From a bacterium (Candidatus Blackallbacteria) CG13_big_fil_rev_8_21_14_2_50_49_14 (GTDB lineage: Bacteria; Cyanobacteriota; Sericytochromatia; UBA7694), in assembly GCA_002783405.1 (NCBI GenBank), contig PFGG01000070.1, positions 1 through 64,000 of the forward strand: DNA of 64,000 bases, written 5' to 3'. The translations under genes and the position numbers were made by a program. Below are positions 50,944 through 59,708 of this stretch, piece after piece (positions within the stretch are counted from its first letter, which is position 1; each line of letters begins with the position of its first letter). The notes beneath the pieces were generated by a model. It searched no databases, was not told the DNA's origin, and saw only the letters and a list, made by a program, of their open reading frames with translations.

Positions 50944-51873
50944 ATGACCGACACTTTACAACTTGAACAGAACACCCTTGAACTGCAGATTGCACTTGAA
51001 AATCTGGAGAGTCTCGTAGGGGGTCCTGGCTTTTCACGCGAATTACAGAACGTGGAAGGACTGATGAAACATATGCGCCTGCCTGCCGAGCAGTCAGCCC
51101 CTCTCCAAGCCCGTCTGGACGCCCTGCGCAGCCAGCAACAGGCCCAGCGCAATGAAGCCTCTCAGATCCTGCGTACCGAAATTGAAGAACGTTTGAATAA
51201 CGTCGTGGTTCCCAGCAATGAAGAAGTAATGGCTGCAACCGATTTTAAAGCCCTGCAGAGTATTCTGCAAAAAGCCTGGCAAGCCCTCGAAGACAGCCGT
51301 CTCTGGCTGGAAATGGAAGGCCGTCGCCTGAGCCGTATGGATCGTGATGCCTGCTGGCAAACACTCAAAACCCTGCGTTCACAACAGTATGAAGCCCGCC
51401 AAAGCCTTCAGGGCCGTCTGCTCGAACGGGCCAATATCCTGGTCAGCGAAGCGGCTGAAGTGATTGAAAACACCTCCCTGCGTGAAGCCCGCGAAGGCTT
51501 TAAAGCGATTCAGCAAGAACTGGGCGGAATGCCTTTAAAGCCTGTAGATCGTCAACGTTTCCGGGGTGAATTTGATAAACTTTGGAACCGCCTGCAAGAG
51601 CGCAGCAAAGCCCATCGTGAAGAGCGCCAGCAACGTCAGGAAGAAGGCATTCAACGCCTTGAAGAAGCCCTGAGAAAAGTTGAAGCCTTTATTGAGCGCA
51701 AAGAACCCGAAGTTCAAGCCCAGCAAGAGCGTCTGGAACAGACCGACTGGCATGAACAAGACCAGATCGAGCGCCGCATGGGCCAAGACAAAGAAGCCCT
51801 CGAAGATGCCCGCCGTCGCCAAGGAGAACTTCAAGCCAAGCTGGAAGACGCCCGCAACCGTCTCAACCGCTGA
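50944..51873 (+). CDS. Coiled-coil protein with DUF349-like repeats
   Basis: About 309 residues from ATG 50944 (AAAGGAC upstream at a rather long spacing); ATG 50890 is an alternative. The chain is almost wholly helical and highly charged. AREGFKAIQQELGGMPLKP and RFRGEFDKLWNRLQERSKAH follow the DUF349 layout (Trp/Leu spaced helices with an LW(N)R(F/L) motif). The last 90 residues are a regular coiled coil rich in Glu, Gln and Arg. DUF349 proteins are linked to RNA/ribosome or replication roles in other bacteria; here the role is unknown. A strong terminator follows. Confidence 0.75.
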   Translation: MTDTLQLEQNTLELQIALENLESLVGGPGFSRELQNVEGLMKHMRLPAEQSAPLQARLDALRSQQQAQRNEASQILRTEIEERLNNVVVPSNEEVMAATDFKALQSILQKAWQALEDSRLWLEMEGRRLSRMDRDACWQTLKTLRSQQYEARQSLQGRLLERANILVSEAAEVIENTSLREAREGFKAIQQELGGMPLKPVDRQRFRGEFDKLWNRLQERSKAHREERQQRQEEGIQRLEEALRKVEAFIERKEPEVQAQQERLEQTDWHEQDQIERRMGQDKEALEDARRRQGELQAKLEDARNRLNR

Positions 51874-51890
51874 TTCAGCTTTTAAGTTAA

Positions 51891-51923
51891 ATCCCGGAGA
51901 AAGATTTCTCCGGGATTTTTTTT
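51891..51923 (+). terminator. Rho-independent terminator
   Basis: A perfect 12-bp stem (51891-51902 with 51905-51916) and a run of T to 51923 lie 17 nt after the stop of the DUF349-like gene. Confidence 0.95.
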
Positions 51924-51986
51924 GCACGCAAAGATCAAGGGCTGGGGCTCCCACTCTGTTTTGATCAAGCGCCCCAAACCTCAATT

Positions 51987-54557
51987 TCAGGAATTGCTCA
52001 AAACAAAGACCGAACCTCTGTCCTGAATCAATTCTCCCTTTTGATCCACGCCATAAATCCAGTATTTGGTTGGATTTTCACCGGGATCTACCTGATAGAG
52101 CACCATGCCAGCAAAGTCAGGAGAGGGAGTATAGTCTTTGTAATCCATCAAAGCGCCGCGTTGGCCCATGCCTACTTTTCCCGTAAAAGGATTCGTCAAC
52201 TCTTTCCAATAAGGGCTATAGCCCCCCGTTTTCTTCGCTTCTTCCTCCAAAACAGCCAGATGGGGAGGGTAAGTGCCCGCAAAATCCACCCCATAGGTTT
52301 CAACCATGGTCTGGAGCGTGTGCATATTGGCTTTCACCGAGCTGAGATTGGCCCGGTCATTCGGAGAATCCGGCATATTCACAAGCTCAGAAAAAACAGA
52401 GGCCAGTTTCTCAAAATCGAGTTTATCCATTTCAATGGCCAGCTCAATCTGGCCACTGGCCCCCTGCTGCTCTTGGTTCATATGCACCAAAAGCCCCCGA
52501 AAGGCGCTGAAAAAAGCATCTGTCTCGCTTTTTTCGCGGGCATCGGCCATGAGATGGCTGACCCCTTTCTCAAGTTCACTGGCATTGAGATAGAGCATAA
52601 CATCAGCCTCTGAATGCTGCATTTTTCCCTGCAGCGCCTGATAAGCCGCATTCTGCCCCAGGCCGGGTTTGCCTGCTTGATCAATCGCCCGCTTAACCAC
52701 CTTCAGATTGGAGCCCAAAACCCAGAGATCTCCCACCTGGGCAAAAGCCGGGTGAAAATCCAGAGTGGGGTCATTGTCCTCTGCTGGCCATTTCAGACTG
52801 TAAATTGAATGGCCAGCATAGAGAACGGGCTTCGTCTCAAATTTCAAAGCTGGATCGTGTTCTTTCGCTCCAGAAGCAGGCAGTTTCTCTGCAATTTTTT
52901 CCATATCCAGATCGGCCCCCATTTGATACAGCTCACCGCTGGGGGTATAGCCATAGATCCGATAGCCAGGATACCGTTTGCATTTACAGTTTTTATCATA
53001 AACGCCTTGGCCTTGAGGGGCATAAAAAACCATGCCTGAAAAACTGGCATGGGGTTGATAATTTTTATAGGTTTTATAATCCAAAAGTGCTTTTTTCAAA
53101 CCCATTCCCTTGGCCTGATTGACGGGGTTGACCACGTCTTTCCAATAGGGATTGGCATTGTTTTGCGCTTCCTGGGCCAATTGCTGAATGGTTTCAGGAT
53201 AAAGCCCTCCCCAATCCACGCCAAAGGTTTCAACCATGGTTTGAATTGTATGCATATTGGCTTTCACCGATGAGCTTTTGGCACGATTTTGCGCCTCTGC
53301 AAAAGGACTGCCCGAAAAATCCAAACTGAATTTATCACGGATCAGCTCAGAAAAACGGGTTTGTTCTTCAGGTTGAATGCCCAAATACAAAGCTCCCTGG
53401 GGCTGGTTTTTCTCGCTCTGGTCAAAAATAACGGCATAGCGACCATCCAGTTTGGTCAGGATTTCTTTTTCAAAATCCAGCCCTGTTCCCTTGGGGAAGA
53501 CTTCTTTGCTCATTTCGCCCAAGGTCTGGTAAATCTTCTTGATTTCCTGGGTGGCTTTCGAATTGCCTTCGGGCGTGAGCTGAGAAATCCAATTGAGCTT
53601 TTGCCCTCCCATGATCAGAATGGAATCAGCGGGCAATTGGTTCAGAAGCGGCTGAAGCGGCAGTTTTGCAGGTTCGGCCCAACGCTGGTAAAAACGTTTC
53701 CATTCTTCAGGCAAATCGGGTGCAAATACCGTATGGTAAGTAAATCGCAGCCCCTGCGAACTGGGGGTCAGACTGAAGGCTGTTCCAGCTGTTAATTTGT
53801 CCAATTCTTTGGAAGACAAACCCAAAGAATCGGTGTCTTCCTTGCCCAAAATACTGGCATTGATCTGACTTGAGAAGGCTTGATTGGCCCAGAACCAGAG
53901 TGGGGTTTCTTTGACCTGAAGAAAGGCCTTGTGAAAAGGGGCCTCTGCCAGCATGTTTCCCGAGCGGCTGCCCTGTGCCATCAGGGCCCGCTTGAGCAAA
54001 GTGCTGCCTTCTCCCAAACTCAACAGGAGGTTCTTACCACTGACCACCGCTGAGATCGTCAGCGGGCTTTTCAGGCCTTCCAATTCGGGTACGCGCAGGC
54101 TGTGAATCTGAAGGGCATGCACGGTTTCGGTCTGGCTCAGGCCTTCCGTATCCATTTGATGCAGTTTTTTCAGCAGGGTTTTTCCTTTTTCTTCTGAGGC
54201 CAAATCAAAGGAAAGCAGAAACTCTAAATTTTTCAATTCTTTTGCTTCGGGTGTGCCATATACCGCAATCGCCACATGAGAACCCAAAGCGGGCAGCAGA
54301 TCTTTTTCAGGCTCGAATCCCCGTTTTTTGAGTTCGCTCAGAATTTCAGTAACGGTTTCCTGCTTCATTAACTCAGAAAAGGGTTTGCGTGAGGCAAAAT
54401 ACGCCCAGGGCTGGGCTTCGGTCTGCACAGCAGTGACCAGATTGGCCCCCTTGGGCACAGCATCCAGGGCATTTTCAATTGTGGCCTGGGCAGGAGCCAG
54501 GAACAGCGTTGAAGCCAAGGTCAACCCAGAAAGCAAAACATATATTCTCGGCAACAT
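51987..54557 (-). CDS. DUF3352-type secreted protein with two pseudopilin-like modules
   Basis: 856 residues with a signal peptide (SGLTLASTLFLAPAQA). The body resembles DUF3352 proteins (ENALDAVPKGANLVTAVQ, later PADSILIMGGQKLNW). Two related segments interrupt or extend it: residues ~427-565 begin SSVKANMHTIQTMVETFGVD and residues ~737-856 begin SSVKANMHTLQTMVETYGVD. Each continues with YP, NPYWK or SPYWK, NP and a YGxxxxGEL/I ending. This is the pattern of the globular head of type II secretion pseudopilins/type IV pilins, but without the N-terminal methylated helix. Role unknown; it may interact with pilus or secretion parts. Confidence 0.75.
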   Translation of the reverse strand: MLPRIYVLLSGLTLASTLFLAPAQATIENALDAVPKGANLVTAVQTEAQPWAYFASRKPFSELMKQETVTEILSELKKRGFEPEKDLLPALGSHVAIAVYGTPEAKELKNLEFLLSFDLASEEKGKTLLKKLHQMDTEGLSQTETVHALQIHSLRVPELEGLKSPLTISAVVSGKNLLLSLGEGSTLLKRALMAQGSRSGNMLAEAPFHKAFLQVKETPLWFWANQAFSSQINASILGKEDTDSLGLSSKELDKLTAGTAFSLTPSSQGLRFTYHTVFAPDLPEEWKRFYQRWAEPAKLPLQPLLNQLPADSILIMGGQKLNWISQLTPEGNSKATQEIKKIYQTLGEMSKEVFPKGTGLDFEKEILTKLDGRYAVIFDQSEKNQPQGALYLGIQPEEQTRFSELIRDKFSLDFSGSPFAEAQNRAKSSSVKANMHTIQTMVETFGVDWGGLYPETIQQLAQEAQNNANPYWKDVVNPVNQAKGMGLKKALLDYKTYKNYQPHASFSGMVFYAPQGQGVYDKNCKCKRYPGYRIYGYTPSGELYQMGADLDMEKIAEKLPASGAKEHDPALKFETKPVLYAGHSIYSLKWPAEDNDPTLDFHPAFAQVGDLWVLGSNLKVVKRAIDQAGKPGLGQNAAYQALQGKMQHSEADVMLYLNASELEKGVSHLMADAREKSETDAFFSAFRGLLVHMNQEQQGASGQIELAIEMDKLDFEKLASVFSELVNMPDSPNDRANLSSVKANMHTLQTMVETYGVDFAGTYPPHLAVLEEEAKKTGGYSPYWKELTNPFTGKVGMGQRGALMDYKDYTPSPDFAGMVLYQVDPGENPTKYWIYGVDQKGELIQDRGSVFVLSNS

Positions 54558-54715
54558 CTTAAAAATCCTCTTGCTTGAAATTAAAATTCAGTTTAACACA
54601 GCGCATTAAATAAGTTAAATATCAACAATAAACATAAAAATTGAAGTTTTTAGGCAAAAAAAGAAGTTTTTCAGACAAAAATTCAGGCCCCAAAAGTTCT
54701 TGCCAAAGGAAAGTT

Positions 54716-55375
54716 TCAGCGCGGAGAGGCGTCCACCATTCCCGGCATCGCCTCCAGCTTTTTCAGCATCTGCTGCACCTGGTTCTGAACGGGTGGCATT
54801 GCTTCCAGAGGTTTTTCAAGGGTTTGGCTCAAATACGGCATCATGCGTTGCTTGACCTCAGCAACCATGGGCTGGACATCTGGCATCATGAAACGCTCAG
54901 GGGCTAAATTCATGAGTGGACTGCTCATGCTGCGGGCATAGTCAAGCACAGCGACCACTGCCGTACTCTCCAGGCTGACCTGGGTTTGCATAGAACCTGA
55001 CGCCCCAGGAGGCTTGAACAGCGCTTTCAAGACCAGTTGTGGATTCGCCATGGCACGGGCTTCGATTCGCAGCCGTTCGCCCATTTCTGCCACAGGTAGA
55101 TTTTCAAGCTGAAAATGTCCCTGGGCATCACTCATCGCGCTCTGGGCTAGATCGCGCCCCGACACTTTGATTTCAAAGCTCAGCGCCGTGGGAACTGCCA
55201 TCTCTGATGGCCAGAGCACAACGCCGGTCAAAGTACTGCCCTTGGTACGGGGTGTAATCGACAGTGACAACATCTGGTCGGCTGTCAAAGCCACAGGCGC
55301 AGCAGGCAGCCCCACCTGACAACTGCTCAGCAGCATCAGCCCTGCCAGGCCTCCCATCAAGCCCTTTACTCGCAT
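54716..55375 (-). CDS. Lipoprotein, 219 residues
   Basis: The lipobox is LLSSC. Residues ~45-110 (GSTLTGVVLWPSEMAVPTAL, then SDAQGHFQLENLPV) look like a carboxypeptidase-regulatory-type beta-sandwich. The C-terminal third is helical and Met/Gln-rich (PPVQNQVQQMLKKLEAMP). No function recognised. The start overlaps the end of the XRE-TPR regulator gene by 10 nt, so the two are co-translated and the regulator may act on, or with, this envelope protein. Confidence 0.7.
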   Translation of the reverse strand: MRVKGLMGGLAGLMLLSSCQVGLPAAPVALTADQMLSLSITPRTKGSTLTGVVLWPSEMAVPTALSFEIKVSGRDLAQSAMSDAQGHFQLENLPVAEMGERLRIEARAMANPQLVLKALFKPPGASGSMQTQVSLESTAVVAVLDYARSMSSPLMNLAPERFMMPDVQPMVAEVKQRMMPYLSQTLEKPLEAMPPVQNQVQQMLKKLEAMPGMVDASPR

Positions 55376-56523
55376 TGCGCTACCTCCTCAAATTCCTGGG
55401 AACACACTTCAGCCAGCACTGCCAGATCCTTGTGCTGATCCTGACGGGCTTGCGCACGGGCAGCCGGGTTCAGCGCAATCGCCTGACGCAAACAGGCCAA
55501 AGCCCGTTGCAAATGCCCCCCCTCCGGATCCTGCCGATGATACAGGCTATGGTAACAGGCCTGAACATACCGCAACAACCAATCCGGCTCGGGCACCAGA
55601 CTCAAACTGTCCAGCAAAAGACCCGCAGCCACAAACGATTCAACTTTACAAAAAGCCAAGGCCAGAAAGGCCGCGCTTTCGCGCAGGATTTCAAGACTGA
55701 GCTGCTGTTTATCAGGGTGAGCCAGAACAGCTCGGAAACAGGCAATGGCCGACCGCCAATGCTCTTGCGCACTTTCTGCAGCCGAAAGATCGGCCAGATT
55801 GAAATGCACGCGCCCGGCCTCGTCAAGCAAATAAAGATGGGCAGGAGCTTTGCGCAGCCCCTTTTCAAACTCATGCAAAGCTTTCAAATAACGCTGTGAC
55901 GCCAGATCGAGCTGAGGTTCAGCGGCAAACAAAGCCTGATCGCCCCATAAAAAAAACATCACCCCCAAATTCAGAATGAGATCAATCTCACTGAGACCGG
56001 GTTCCTGCTCTTGGGGAGCCAACTGGGCATGCTGTAGCGCTGTCTGTTGGAGCAGAATGGCCTGTTCAAAGCGGGATTGCGCCAATTCCAGATGGGCCAG
56101 CAGGGTTTGCATTTGCGCAGGTTTATGAAAACGCTGAAACCCCTGTTCAATGGTCTGACGCGCCAAATCATAGGCTCCTTGCCGAATCAGTTGCAGGCTG
56201 TATTGTAAAAAGCTGTGAAAATCCTTGCGCCCCGGCGTAGATTTTAAAGGTTTCTGTCTGAGTTCGGCAGGGTCTTCGGGGGTAAAACCTGCAAGAATCA
56301 AAAGTTCATCTTTGAGGCCCAAAAGCGCCTCAGGATCTAAAACCTCAGCCACACGCAGGACCACCTCACGAGAGGGATGCCGCACACCTGTTTCCAGAAA
56401 CGAGACATAAGACTTGGAGAGTTGACTGAGCTGGCTCAAGTCAATCTGAGTCATGCCCCGCTCTTTGCGCAGGAATTGAAGTTTTTCGCCAAAGGCCGAG
56501 TGAGAATCAGAGGGTGAACGCAT
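55366..56523 (-). CDS. XRE-type regulator with TPR-like C-terminal domain
   Basis: About 385 residues from ATG 56523 (RSPSDSHSAFGEKLQ); ATG 56538 is 5 codons earlier. The N-terminal helix-turn-helix is KLQFLRKERGMTQIDLSQLS, then SKSYVSFLETGVRHPS. The remaining ~280 residues are TPR-like helical pairs (YDLARQTIEQGFQRFHKPAQ, HEFEKGLRKAPAHLYLLDEA). The domain order recalls Rgg/PlcR-like sensors that bind a peptide or protein in the TPR part. The target may be its own operon with the lipoprotein, or the divergent spondin gene 120 bp away; that is inference. Confidence 0.8.
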   Translation of the reverse strand: MRSPSDSHSAFGEKLQFLRKERGMTQIDLSQLSQLSKSYVSFLETGVRHPSREVVLRVAEVLDPEALLGLKDELLILAGFTPEDPAELRQKPLKSTPGRKDFHSFLQYSLQLIRQGAYDLARQTIEQGFQRFHKPAQMQTLLAHLELAQSRFEQAILLQQTALQHAQLAPQEQEPGLSEIDLILNLGVMFFLWGDQALFAAEPQLDLASQRYLKALHEFEKGLRKAPAHLYLLDEAGRVHFNLADLSAAESAQEHWRSAIACFRAVLAHPDKQQLSLEILRESAAFLALAFCKVESFVAAGLLLDSLSLVPEPDWLLRYVQACYHSLYHRQDPEGGHLQRALACLRQAIALNPAARAQARQDQHKDLAVLAEVCSQEFEEVAQCE

Positions 56524-56583
56524 ACAAAAATTATACAATAAGTAAACCTAAAAATACAATCTTACTTTTTGAATGATTTTATG

Positions 56584-56613
56584 TTGACAAATTGTGAGAA
56601 TATTTTCTATACT
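56584..56613 (+). promoter_or_regulatory. Sigma70-type promoter
   Basis: TTGACA (56584-56589) and TATACT (56608-56613) with an 18-nt spacer, 31 nt before the spondin-domain gene. It has the same spacing and hexamers as the promoter at 7772. Confidence 0.85.
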
Positions 56614-56644
56614 GTAACCATCAACTCCAAGGAGATTTCACTCA

Positions 56645-57391
56645 ATGAAATTCGCTCTGATTGCTCTTTCTGCTGTTATGATTCTGGCTGCCTGCGATAA
56701 AGTACCCAACTCACCCGTTGGCGGAACAGGCAAGCCCCAACCCTCTGCTGCTACCGGCGCTGAGACAAATGTTTATTCCCCCACGCCCTCTACAACCGCG
56801 CCTGCTGCCATGAAAACCTTTACAGTCACCCTTGAAACCCCCGCTGATGCAGCCAGCCCCCTTTCTCCCGGAATCTTTATCGTGCACCGGGGGGGCATGC
56901 CGATCTTCAGCATGGGCCAGAAAGATCGTGGCCAGGGCCTTGAAGCTCAGGCCGAAGATGGCAATCCAGCGACACTGGCAGCAGCCATTCCTGGCGCAAA
57001 GGTCTTCGATACCCCCGTCGGTGACAGCAAACCTGGCCCCGCCACTCCAGGTAAAAAATTCCAATTCAGCTTCAGCGCCCAGCCCGGTGACTATCTTTCT
57101 TTTACCACCATGTTTGGTCAAAGCAATGATGCCTTTTACGCTCCTGCAGATATGGGGATTCCGCTCTTCAATGGCAATTCACCGATCGTTGGCGATATGA
57201 CCAGCAAAGTCATACTCTGGGATGCAGGCACCGAAATGAATCAAGAACCCGGCAAGGGTGCTGATCAAGCTCCCCGCCAGGCCGGAACCAATATGGGAGC
57301 CGCTGAAAGCGAAGCGATTGTACCGATTGCTGAACGCAAAGACGGCTTCAGCTATGGTCAATCCCTGCGCCTGATGATCGAAGCCAAATAA
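56645..57391 (+). CDS. Spondin-domain lipoprotein
   Basis: 248 residues with SD AAGGAG and lipobox LAAC. After a Thr/Pro linker, residues ~58-245 match the spondin N-type domain: FTVTLETPADAASPLSPGIF, IVHRGGMPIFSMGQ, QAEDGNPATLA, SFTTMFGQSNDAFYAP and the end VILWDAGTEMNQEPGKG. Bacterial members are exported proteins of unknown role, probably adhesive or ligand binding. It has its own strong promoter and terminator. Confidence 0.9.
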   Translation: MKFALIALSAVMILAACDKVPNSPVGGTGKPQPSAATGAETNVYSPTPSTTAPAAMKTFTVTLETPADAASPLSPGIFIVHRGGMPIFSMGQKDRGQGLEAQAEDGNPATLAAAIPGAKVFDTPVGDSKPGPATPGKKFQFSFSAQPGDYLSFTTMFGQSNDAFYAPADMGIPLFNGNSPIVGDMTSKVILWDAGTEMNQEPGKGADQAPRQAGTNMGAAESEAIVPIAERKDGFSYGQSLRLMIEAK

Positions 57392-57417
57392 AGCTTTCGT
57401 TTTTCCATTCGCTCACA

Positions 57418-57447
57418 GGCCCGGAGATTGTCTCCGGGCCTTTTTTT
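57418..57447 (+). terminator. Rho-independent terminator
   Basis: The perfect 10-bp stem GGCCCGGAGA/TCTCCGGGCC (57418-57427, 57431-57440) with a TTG loop and seven T follows the spondin gene. Confidence 0.95.
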
Positions 57448-57451
57448 AGGC

Positions 57452-59020
57452 TTATTTCCAGAGGATTTTGCGAATCCGCTGGTTGCCTCGATCTGCAACA
57501 AAGAGATTGCCCTGGGCATCCAAGGCCAAACCCCAGGGCTGGTTCAAACTGGCCACAGCCGCATTGCCATCCGCAAAAGCGGCTTGGCCATTCCCGGCCA
57601 CCGTAATCACCTCACCTGAAGGCAAAAGCTTACGAATACGGTGATTGCCCGTATCGGCAAGATACAGAGCCCCCTGAGCATCCAAGGCCAAACCATGCGG
57701 TAAACGGAAACGGGCCTGGGGAGCAGGCCCATCCACAAACCCTTCTTGCCCATTCCCCGCCACAGTCAATACTTCCCCCGAGGGCAAAAGTTGGCGAAGA
57801 CTGTGATTGAAGGTATCTGAAATCCACAAACGGCCCTGGGGATCCAAAAGCAAGGACTGGGGATAACGAAAACGGGCCTGAAAGCCCTTTCCATCCAAAA
57901 AACCCTCTTGGCGGCTGCCGGCCACAGTGCTCACCTGACCTTGGGGCGTGACCTTGCGAATGCAGTGATTGTCTGTATCGGCCACATAAACGATGCCCTG
58001 GGCATCCACGGCAATCCCCTGAGGTCGGCGGAACTGGGCCACTGCGGGATTGCCATCGTTATAGCCCGCCACCCCGGTTCCCACCAAGGTACTGACCTCT
58101 CCCTGCGGAGAAATCATGCGGATACGGTGGTTATCTGTATCGGCAAGATACAGCGTACCGGAAGGATGCAAGGCCATGGCCATTGGGGAATTGAAACGGG
58201 CCTGATCTCTCAGACCATCGGCAAAACTGGGGCCGATCAGATCGCTAAGTTCATTGCGCCCTGCAAACGAGGAAAGATAACCCGCGCTTGAAAGCTGACG
58301 GATACGGTGATTCTTAGAGTCTGCGATCAAAAGATTGCCCTGACGATCCAAGCTCAAATCCGTGGGCTCGTTGAAATTCGCCTCTGCGGCAGGGCCATCC
58401 AGACTCCCTCCCCAGCCGTTGCCAGCCCAGGTTTCCAATCTGACCCCCGCTACTGGCGGCAAGGGGCTTGGCTTCTGTGGGCTGAGACTCGCTCCGCCTG
58501 CAGAAACACCCAAAAGACGCAGCGCAATCACAGGTGCAATATCTGTCAAAACCTGCTTCAGTGGGCATTCGCAATCCTGAAAGACCTCACGCACAATCAC
58601 GCCGCGTTCAATATCCAACACACGGGCACTCAGGGTATAAACCGTATCCAAGCGGCTGACACTGCCTGTAATCAGTCCTTTGACCCCCAAGAGTTTGCCA
58701 ATTCTGACAGAACAGGCGGTATCATCGCAAAAAGCGGATTGCTGAAAGCCCTGTTCCTTGAGAATGGCCTCCATTTTCGTGCGTTCGAGCACCAGAATCC
58801 GGCCCGATTGTATAAACTGGGCCCGCAGCCGATCGGTAATAATACTGGCTTCATCGCGGGTGACGCCGCCCTTGGCATCGAGTTCCAGAATCGCCAGTGA
58901 CAGCTGCGGAGCAGCCTGGGCTTCAAATTTAAACACAAAACTGAGCAGGAGCAAAAAGCCAAGTAGAAAATGAAGTCTCAGGGTGTGAGATAAAGTGTGC
59001 ATCGTTGAGAGAGTTTCCAT
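57452..59020 (-). CDS. CsgG/LpoB-like domain fused to six NHL repeats
   Basis: 522 residues; the start at 59020 or ATG 59002 gives a signal peptide (FLLGFLLLLSFVFKFEAQA). Residues ~38-165 follow the CsgG/FlgT-type periplasmic fold: LAILELDAKGGVTRDEASII, then RILVLERTKMEAILKEQGF and GKLLGVKGLITGSVSRL. From ~190 to the end six NHL beta-propeller blades are present, each with an ADTxNHRIR-type turn (IADSKNHRIR, LADTDNHRIR, VADTDNHCIR, ISDTFNHSLR, LADTGNHRIR, VADRGNQRIR). NHL propellers bind proteins or ligands. The fusion suggests an envelope-associated sensor or scaffold, which is inference. Confidence 0.85.
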   Translation of the reverse strand: METLSTMHTLSHTLRLHFLLGFLLLLSFVFKFEAQAAPQLSLAILELDAKGGVTRDEASIITDRLRAQFIQSGRILVLERTKMEAILKEQGFQQSAFCDDTACSVRIGKLLGVKGLITGSVSRLDTVYTLSARVLDIERGVIVREVFQDCECPLKQVLTDIAPVIALRLLGVSAGGASLSPQKPSPLPPVAGVRLETWAGNGWGGSLDGPAAEANFNEPTDLSLDRQGNLLIADSKNHRIRQLSSAGYLSSFAGRNELSDLIGPSFADGLRDQARFNSPMAMALHPSGTLYLADTDNHRIRMISPQGEVSTLVGTGVAGYNDGNPAVAQFRRPQGIAVDAQGIVYVADTDNHCIRKVTPQGQVSTVAGSRQEGFLDGKGFQARFRYPQSLLLDPQGRLWISDTFNHSLRQLLPSGEVLTVAGNGQEGFVDGPAPQARFRLPHGLALDAQGALYLADTGNHRIRKLLPSGEVITVAGNGQAAFADGNAAVASLNQPWGLALDAQGNLFVADRGNQRIRKILWK

Positions 59021-59043
59021 ATTTTTTATCGTATCAAGGCCGC

Positions 59044-59610
59044 TTAGGGAAGATAGACCAGGGCCTGCAAGACCTTGATGAGTTCAGCACGGGCAGGCGG
59101 AGCGAACTCATCCGACAGATTGCCTGTGGTGATTATAGAGAAATAAAGCGGCCCCTTGCCCACCCAATCGCTAAGATAATAACCCTGTTTGAGCTCGGGC
59201 ATGCTGGCTCCCCCCGGTTTAAAATATTCAAGGCCGACCGGCCCCAAAACTGGGTTTTTAACCAGCAGGCGCTCATCTCCCGCCGGGCCACCAAAGCCGC
59301 CTGTGGCTCCGCGCAGAATGATCACCGAGGAAGTGTCTTCGCCGATATGGAGATAGCGCAATTCATAGCCCGGCCCCCCGCCCACACCGGCACAGGTCTG
59401 CTGGGCATAAACCCCTTCCAGGGTATAGCCTGCGGGCATATAGCCCGGAACAACTACAGGGGTTCCCAAGGCTTTGAGCAGACGCAGCTGGGAAGCATTG
59501 AGTTGATGCCTGCTTAGATGCTGGCTTTTAGCCAGTGCCGCCCTTGACTGGCCTGTGGTGACCAGGGCTGAACTACCCAATACAGCGCACAGGCAAAAAA
59601 TACGCAGCAT
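59044..59610 (-). CDS. Secreted protein of unknown function
   Basis: About 188 residues from ATG 59610, with GAGGAG 7 nt upstream. A signal peptide is present (MLRIFCLCAVLGSSALVTTG). The mature part begins with a short helical region, then TPVVVPGYMPAGYTLEGVYA, typical of DUF4367-like sigma-regulator C-terminal domains, and Gly-rich loops (RGATGGFGGPAGDERLL). A role in the envelope is likely; no enzyme motif recognised. Confidence 0.65.
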   Translation of the reverse strand: MLRIFCLCAVLGSSALVTTGQSRAALAKSQHLSRHQLNASQLRLLKALGTPVVVPGYMPAGYTLEGVYAQQTCAGVGGGPGYELRYLHIGEDTSSVIILRGATGGFGGPAGDERLLVKNPVLGPVGLEYFKPGGASMPELKQGYYLSDWVGKGPLYFSIITTGNLSDEFAPPARAELIKVLQALVYLP

Positions 59611-59708
59611 AAGGACACTCCTCGTTCGGTGATTTTTCTCAAGACGCACCCCAGCGCAAATCTGTTCCCTGGGCCCATGCTTGTCTTTTTTTTGCTAAGA
59701 TACCCCCT

